A stretch of 11,354 nucleotides of DNA, taken from assembly GCA_021804345.1 (NCBI GenBank), contig JAJZHV010000014.1, positions 1 through 11,354 of the forward strand, given 5' to 3'. Under the pieces are notes generated by a model. It did not search any database. It was not told the origin of the DNA and was given only the letters and a program-made list of their open reading frames with translations. This DNA comes from Pseudomonadota bacterium. GTDB lineage: Bacteria > Pseudomonadota > Gammaproteobacteria > Burkholderiales > Ferrovaceae. Below are positions 7,061 to 11,354 of the stretch, in pieces. Each line of letters starts with the position of its first letter. Position 1 is the stretch's first letter. Made by a program: the position numbers and the translations under genes.

Positions 7061-8860
7061 ATGCGACAAGCCCCCCTGAGTCCCCATGCCCCTCTGTCTC
7101 CCAATCGGTTTACCGCTGGGGATTGGCGTGCGGTGCGCAGTTTGTTGCCCTATTTGATGGAATTCAAGGGGCGCGTGCTGCTGGCTTTTGTGTTTCTGGT
7201 GTTGGCCAAACTGGCCAACGTGGGCGTGCCCTTGGCTTTAAAAGCCATCATCGATCAGCTGGCTCCGGACAAGGCCCCCCTGATGGTCCCCGTGATGTTG
7301 GTGGCGGCTTACGGGGCACTGCGTTTTTCCACCACGCTGTTTAACGAACTGCGTGATGGGGTGTTTGCCAAGGTCACGCAGCGTTCAATCCGGCGCATTG
7401 CCCTGTCGGTGTTTCGCCATCTGCATGGCTTGAATTTGCGTTTTCATCTGGAGCGTCAAACGGGGGGCATGTCGCGGGATATCGAACGAGGCACGCGTGG
7501 CATCGAGAGCCTGATGCGCTTTACGCTGTTCAGTATCGTTCCTACCCTGGTGGAAATGGCGCTGGTGGGGGCGATTCTGGCCTGGAAATACGATCTCTGG
7601 TTTGCCTTGATCACCGTACTCACTTTGGTGGTATATATCGCGCTGACGGTGGTGATTACTGAATGGCGTACGGCATTTCGCAAGCGCATGAACGAACTGG
7701 ACTCTCGCGCCAATGCTCGAGCCATCGATAGCCTGCTCAATTATGAAACGGTCAAATATTTTGGAAACGAGGAGTGGGAGGCGCGTCGGTACGACGACAA
7801 TCTGGCCAAATGGGAACAGGCCTCGGTCAAGAGCCAGACTTCCCTGGCCGCCTTAAATGCGGTGCAAAGTCTGATCATCGGAATCGGTTCGGTGGCGCTG
7901 ATGCTGCGTGCTGCACAGGGGGTGGCGGCAGGACATCTGACAGTGGGTGATCTGGTGCTGATCAATGCGCTGTTGTTGCAATTGTATATTCCCCTCAATT
8001 TTCTGGGCGTCATTTACCGAGAGATCAAGCAGGCGCTGGCGGATATGGAACGCATGTTTCGTCTACTGGCCGTCAATGGTGAAATCCTGGATCGTCCGGA
8101 TGCCGCCCCACTGGATGTGGGCTCGGGTGAGGTGGAATTTGAAGGGGTTGATTTTTCCTACGATGAGCGGCGCGCTATTCTCAAACAGGTGAGTTTCCGA
8201 ATTCCCGCTGGGCAGAAGTTGGCCGTAGTGGGTTCCAGTGGGGCCGGGAAGTCTACCCTGTCGCGTCTGCTGTTTCGTTTTTACGACGTGGGGGCCGGGC
8301 GGATTCTCATCAACGGAACAGACGTGCGCGCGGCGACCCAACACTCCCTGCGCGCGGCTATTGGCATCGTGCCGCAGGATACGGTCCTGTTCAACGACAC
8401 CATTTACTACAATATTGCCTATGGGCGCCCAGATGCCACTCGGGAAGCGGTTTTAGAGGCAGCCCGCGCAGCACATATTCATGACTTCATTCAAACCTTG
8501 CCCGATGGCTACGAGACCATGGTGGGCGAGCGTGGCCTGAAGCTCTCCGGGGGCGAAAAACAACGAGTGGCCATTGCTCGAACCCTGCTCAAAAACCCCC
8601 AGATCCTGGTTTTCGACGAGGCCACTTCGGCCTTGGATACCCGGTCCGAAAAAAGCATCCAGGAAGAATTGAACACGATTGCGCAACAGCATACGACTCT
8701 AGTCATTGCCCATCGCCTGTCCACAGTGGTGGACGCAGACCAGATTTTGGTGATGGAACAAGGCCACATCGTGGAGCGTGGCACCCATGCGCTGTTGTTG
8801 GCGGCAGGAGGGCATTATGCCCAGATGTGGGCCTTGCAACAGCAGCAGCAATCAGAGTAA
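7061..8860 (+). CDS. Atm1/ABCB7-type ABC exporter, fused permease and ATPase
   Basis: This inner-membrane half-transporter (599 residues from the chosen start) has an N-terminal six-helix exporter domain (about 35-310) and a C-terminal ATPase domain. Seen: Walker A GSSGAGKST (391-399), Q-loop PQDTVLFNDTI, signature LSGGE (495-499), Walker B ending D519-E520 with SALDT after it, and the switch His551 in VIAHRLSTV. The segment LLNYETVKYFGNEE (from about 225) is characteristic of the Atm1/ABCB7 branch. R203 and R207 in WRTAFRKRMN have the spacing of the two arginines that bind glutathione in Novosphingobium Atm1, as I remember it. Known members move glutathione-linked compounds (persulfide, oxidised glutathione, metal conjugates); the substrate here is not determined. 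It should act as a homodimer. It starts 8 bp after the truB stop, so it is likely cotranscribed with the ribosome-maturation genes. Confidence 0.9.
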   Translation: MRQAPLSPHAPLSPNRFTAGDWRAVRSLLPYLMEFKGRVLLAFVFLVLAKLANVGVPLALKAIIDQLAPDKAPLMVPVMLVAAYGALRFSTTLFNELRDGVFAKVTQRSIRRIALSVFRHLHGLNLRFHLERQTGGMSRDIERGTRGIESLMRFTLFSIVPTLVEMALVGAILAWKYDLWFALITVLTLVVYIALTVVITEWRTAFRKRMNELDSRANARAIDSLLNYETVKYFGNEEWEARRYDDNLAKWEQASVKSQTSLAALNAVQSLIIGIGSVALMLRAAQGVAAGHLTVGDLVLINALLLQLYIPLNFLGVIYREIKQALADMERMFRLLAVNGEILDRPDAAPLDVGSGEVEFEGVDFSYDERRAILKQVSFRIPAGQKLAVVGSSGAGKSTLSRLLFRFYDVGAGRILINGTDVRAATQHSLRAAIGIVPQDTVLFNDTIYYNIAYGRPDATREAVLEAARAAHIHDFIQTLPDGYETMVGERGLKLSGGEKQRVAIARTLLKNPQILVFDEATSALDTRSEKSIQEELNTIAQQHTTLVIAHRLSTVVDADQILVMEQGHIVERGTHALLLAAGGHYAQMWALQQQQQSE

Positions 8861-8907
8861 AACTGCCCTGAGCCAAGACCTCGGCCCCTATCCCCCTTCG
8901 TGACTCA

Positions 8908-8964
8908 TTGAATTAATGAATAAAAAGATATTAATTGCGTAACAGGCTGATTTTATTGTATCGT
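8908..8964 (+). promoter_or_regulatory. AT-rich candidate promoter region for the pbpG-like gene
   Basis: The 130-bp gap 8861-8990 becomes sharply AT-rich here, unlike its surroundings. Possible boxes are TTGAAT (8908-8913) with TATTAA (8929-8934, 15-bp spacing), or TTGCGT (8935-8940) with TATCGT (8959-8964, 18-bp spacing). Neither pair is strong, so the region is offered as the probable promoter without choosing the exact boxes. No convincing terminator for the upstream operon is visible in the gap. Confidence 0.35.
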
Positions 8965-8990
8965 TATCCCTATTCGAGGGTGGGGAAGGT

Positions 8991-9905
8991 ATGAAGCGCA
9001 GTCATCGCAGCACAATCATTGTTGGTCTGGTGGCCCTGATGGGGCTTCTTCTCGTCTCATCCGGGGCGCAAGCGGCTCGTCATCATCGTCACCCGCATCA
9101 TTTTCAGCGCAGTGCGGTCCAGAATTTTGACCCTGCCCACATGGCCCTGTTGTCCAGTACGGCGTTGGTGGTGGATCAGAGCAACGGCCAGGTGGTGTAT
9201 TCCAAAAACCCGGAGCTGATTCACCCCATTGCCTCCATTACCAAGCTGATGACGGCTGTGGTCGTGCTGGAGTCCGGTCAGGCTCTGGACGAAACCTTGA
9301 CGGTGGATTCCGCAGATGTGGACATGCTGCGTTTTAGCCGCTCCCACCTGCGCGTGGGGGCGCGTGCCTCACGTCTGAATTTCTTGCGGATGGCGCTGAT
9401 TGCTTCTGAAAACCGCGCAGCGGCAGCCTTAGGGCGTTCTTATCCCGGTGGGCGCAGCGCTTTCGTGGCCCGCATGAATGAGCAGGCTCAGCGCTTGGGT
9501 ATGAAGGATACGCATTTCGAGGATTCCACGGGGTTGAGCAGTAATAATGTCTCCACAGCCCACGATTTGGCACTGCTGGTGGCTACAGCCGTGAAAGTAC
9601 CTCTCATCCACGAGATCACTACCACAGCCAGCGCTGAAATCCCCGTGGGTTTTGGGGGGCACCCTGTCAATTTTCGCAATACCAATCCCCTGGTTTCAGC
9701 ACAATCGGGCTGGGAGATCGGTTTGTCCAAAACCGGTTTTATCAACGAGTCGGGGCAATGTCTGGTCATGCAGGCCACCATCAACGCCCGTCCCATGGTC
9801 ATCGTTCTGCTGGATTCTCACGGACATCATGCCCGTATCAACGACGCCAACCGGGTCAGACACTGGCTCGAGGCCAGAAGTCAGACCACGGTAGGGCAGC
9901 TCTGA
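8991..9905 (+). CDS. pbpG: periplasmic D-alanyl-D-alanine endopeptidase/carboxypeptidase, PBP7 type
   Basis: This S11-family penicillin-binding protein (304 residues, E. coli PBP7 is similar in length) probably cuts D-Ala-meso-diaminopimelate cross-links or terminal D-Ala in peptidoglycan. Residues 1-28 form a signal peptide (basic start, hydrophobic core, AQA before Ala29). All three active-site motifs are present: S82-I-T-K85, S139-E-N141 and K247-T-G249. The blocks ASENRAAAALGRSYPGG and LSKTGFINESGQCLVMQ match the PbpG branch rather than DacA, and there is no room for the C-terminal membrane anchor of DacA, so the enzyme is probably soluble or loosely attached. GGGGAAGG at 8982-8989 lies just before the ATG. 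The mature N-terminus carries five His within residues 31-37. The gene stands alone on this strand and ends 14 bp from the convergent FKBP gene. Confidence 0.9.
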   Translation: MKRSHRSTIIVGLVALMGLLLVSSGAQAARHHRHPHHFQRSAVQNFDPAHMALLSSTALVVDQSNGQVVYSKNPELIHPIASITKLMTAVVVLESGQALDETLTVDSADVDMLRFSRSHLRVGARASRLNFLRMALIASENRAAAALGRSYPGGRSAFVARMNEQAQRLGMKDTHFEDSTGLSSNNVSTAHDLALLVATAVKVPLIHEITTTASAEIPVGFGGHPVNFRNTNPLVSAQSGWEIGLSKTGFINESGQCLVMQATINARPMVIVLLDSHGHHARINDANRVRHWLEARSQTTVGQL

Positions 9906-9919
9906 ATCCCCCTACGCAC

Positions 9920-10372
9920 TCAGCGCAGTTCCAATAACTCGATATCGAAGAGTAAGGTGGCATTCGGCGGAATCACGTTGCCGGCACCTTGACTGCCATA
10001 TCCCAGATCGGGTGGGATCACCAGTGTGCGCTTGGAGCCTACGGTCATGCCCACCAATCCTTCATCCCAGCCCCGAATGACGCGTCCGGCCCCAACCATG
10101 AAAGAAAAGGGTTCACCGCGGTCTACCGAGCTGTCAAATTTTTGCCCCTTGTTTCCGGGGGCTGTGGGGTCATACAACCACCCAGTGTAATGAACCACTA
10201 CAATATTGCCGCGTTTGGCAGCCGGTCCTTTGCCTTTGACAGTGTCGGTCATGGTCATTCCATCGAGCGTCATTACTGAGCCGTGTTGGTTGGGGGTCTG
10301 TGGTTCGGCCTGGGCGCTGCCGGCCAGTACGCCCGTCAGCAGCAGGACGGGCAAGAGTGGGACTCGTTTCAT
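9920..10372 (-). CDS. secreted FKBP-type peptidyl-prolyl cis-trans isomerase
   Basis: This small periplasmic isomerase (150 residues) speeds proline cis-trans isomerisation during folding of exported proteins. Residues 1-22 form a signal peptide (MKRVPLLPVLLL core, AQA before Glu23). One FKBP domain fills residues about 43-150. Aligned from memory with human FKBP12, the pocket residues are all kept: Y62 (Y26), D80 (D37), F89 (F46), V98-I99 (V55-I56), W102 (W59), Y125 (Y82) and F142 (F99). An insertion, YDPTAPGNKGQ, precedes FDSS, as in the short FKBPs common in betaproteobacteria. The frame can also be read from TTG at 10375, giving one extra Met, but ATG at 10372 is preceded by GGAG (10381-10384) with an 8-nt spacer and is preferred. 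No dimerisation domain of the FkpA kind is present. The stop faces that of the pbpG-like gene. Confidence 0.93.
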   Translation of the reverse strand: MKRVPLLPVLLLTGVLAGSAQAEPQTPNQHGSVMTLDGMTMTDTVKGKGPAAKRGNIVVVHYTGWLYDPTAPGNKGQKFDSSVDRGEPFSFMVGAGRVIRGWDEGLVGMTVGSKRTLVIPPDLGYGSQGAGNVIPPNATLLFDIELLELR

Positions 10373-10411
10373 CAAAGCGTCTCCATGAATTTGATCAGTT
10401 GGGAGCAGGGC

Positions 10412-10417
10412 ATTATA
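10412..10417 (-). promoter_or_regulatory. candidate -10 box for the FKBP gene
   Basis: On the minus strand this is a perfect TATAAT, about 40 bp upstream of the FKBP start codon, in the gap after the hrpA stop. No -35 with normal spacing is visible: the best match, GTTACA at 10440-10445, is 22 bp away. The FKBP gene may therefore use this weak promoter, an activator-dependent one, or read-through from hrpA. Confidence 0.4.
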
Positions 10418-10461
10418 GAGCAGGTTGCGGGTTTACGGGTGTAACATCCCCTGCGGTTTTT

Positions 10462-11354
10462 TTAGCGGACAAAGGGTTTGCTGCCCAGAACGGGGCCTGC
10501 CTGATCCTGCTGGATCATCCGGGCCCATTCCTTTTCCAGGCGTTTTACCGAGACCGGGTACGGGGTCTTGAGAACCTGTGCGTACAAGGACACGCGTAAT
10601 TCCTCCAGCATCCAGCCAAAGGCCTCCAAAGCAGGATTTATTCCCAGGGCGCAGCGCTGCAGCCAGGGCGATTCCAGAGCTGTGATCTGACGTTGTTTGT
10701 CCAGATCCCCCGTTACGTCCCGCGGCAGTTTTTCCAGACGCAGTTGAATCGCCCTCAGGTAGCGGGCAAAGTGCTTGAGTTGTGCCAGGGGAGTGTGTTG
10801 AATGAAATCCGCCGCCATCAAACGCTGCAGCTGCTGCATCATCTGTTGCTGGGATGCGACTTGTGGAGGGGGGCAGGACGGCTGAAGTTGTGTCATCAAT
10901 TCTTGCCAGCTTTGAAGCAGCGGCGTGATCGTCTGATTCAGCTCCAGGATTTTTGCCGCCAGTGCCGGACGCACCTGTTGCAGCAGCGCATCAAACGCCT
11001 CGCGACAACGTACCGGCGCTGCGCTGGAGGAAACCAGTTCCCTTAGCGCGCGTTCGGCCAAGGCGTGTTTCAAGCGCTCCTGGGCACTCGGCGCCGATTC
11101 GGCGCGGGCCAGGGGGGAAGTTTTCCCCTCCTGTGGTTGCAGCAAGGCGGCATAACGCAGAGTGTTGGGGGTCAGATCTGGCAGACTTCGGGTGCAAGCT
11201 TTGAGGCTTGCCTGCAGTTCCAGATGCAGCAACCGGCGCAGTCCCTGAAGACTGTGCTGTTGTGCAAGCTGCGGATCATCGATAAGTTGCAGCGCTACGC
11301 TGTGGCCCTCATCCACCAGTGCAGGATACACCTGAAGCATCAGGCCGCGGCGGG
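10462..11354 (-). CDS. hrpA: ATP-dependent RNA helicase HrpA, C-terminal part (DUF3418)
   Basis: The visible 296 or so residues match the C-terminal DUF3418 region of HrpA, a large DEAH-box helicase (about 1300 residues) that in E. coli takes part in fimbrial mRNA processing and in rescue of stalled ribosomes. Seen: MLQVYPALVDEGHSVALQL near the right edge, LPDLTP, and the strongly conserved end LEELRVSLYAQVLKTPYPVSVKRLEKEW. The frame stays open to the last base of the window (codons for Arg-Arg-Gly-Leu precede the first visible Met), so the helicase domains and the true start lie outside; Met at 11340 is not a start. The stop is 87 bp before the FKBP start codon, on the same strand, so read-through into the FKBP gene is possible. 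Confidence 0.85.
   Translation of the reverse strand, partial: RRGLMLQVYPALVDEGHSVALQLIDDPQLAQQHSLQGLRRLLHLELQASLKACTRSLPDLTPNTLRYAALLQPQEGKTSPLARAESAPSAQERLKHALAERALRELVSSSAAPVRCREAFDALLQQVRPALAAKILELNQTITPLLQSWQELMTQLQPSCPPPQVASQQQMMQQLQRLMAADFIQHTPLAQLKHFARYLRAIQLRLEKLPRDVTGDLDKQRQITALESPWLQRCALGINPALEAFGWMLEELRVSLYAQVLKTPYPVSVKRLEKEWARMIQQDQAGPVLGSKPFVR

Noticed and set aside
8868..8886. Possible terminator after the exporter (GCCAAG/CTCGGC)
   Set aside because: The stem has a mismatch in the middle and is not followed by a T run.
10445..10463. T run after CCCCTGCGG, possible terminator
   Set aside because: The T run lies on the plus strand, while both flanking genes are on the minus strand, and the preceding sequence forms no good stem.

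Overview
This window reads as a chromosomal housekeeping segment of a Gram-negative proteobacterium, most probably a betaproteobacterium. The evidence is the gene order rimP-nusA-infB-rbfA-truB, a NusA of 491 residues with both C-terminal acidic repeats, an IF2 with a very long N-terminal region, a PbpG-type periplasmic endopeptidase, a small secreted FKBP isomerase of the betaproteobacterial kind, and an HrpA helicase with its C-terminal DUF3418 region. The GC content looks moderately high. I cannot place it below class level from sequence alone. I see no insertion sequence, phage gene, CRISPR array, tRNA or rRNA.

Layout, left to right. Positions 1-654 hold the 3' part of an M17 (leucyl aminopeptidase family) gene whose 5' part lies outside the window. 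A strong sigma70-like promoter (TGGACA, 18 bp, TATAAT) lies in the last codons and stop codon of that gene. It is followed within about 30 nt of the expected transcript start by an intrinsic terminator, so the operon downstream appears to be transcribed through a terminator/attenuator leader (656-790). Then come rimP (791-1219), nusA (1234-2709), infB (2727-5720), rbfA (5720-6094), truB (about 6069-7052) and an Atm1-type ABC exporter (7061-8860). All are on the + strand with gaps of 18 bp or less, or with overlaps, so they look like one operon. Its products link transcription elongation (NusA), initiation of translation (IF2), 30S maturation (RimP, RbfA) and tRNA modification (TruB). The exporter at the end is the unusual passenger: in the E. 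coli arrangement rpsO and pnp follow truB.

An AT-rich 130-bp gap (8861-8990) separates the operon from a + strand gene for a periplasmic D,D-endopeptidase/carboxypeptidase (8991-9905, pbpG-like), which probably has its own promoter. Two genes on the - strand converge on it: a secreted FKBP-type peptidyl-prolyl isomerase (9920-10372) and, upstream of that, the C-terminal quarter of the RNA helicase HrpA (10462-11354, running off the right edge).

I did not find a convincing new biological system. The observations most worth a second look are the promoter-plus-terminator leader of the nusA operon with its nearby 12-bp palindrome, the exporter coupled to truB, the 9-bp tandem repeat in the IF2 linker, the histidine cluster at the mature N-terminus of the PbpG-like protein, and a G-quadruplex-like tract just upstream of the operon promoter.
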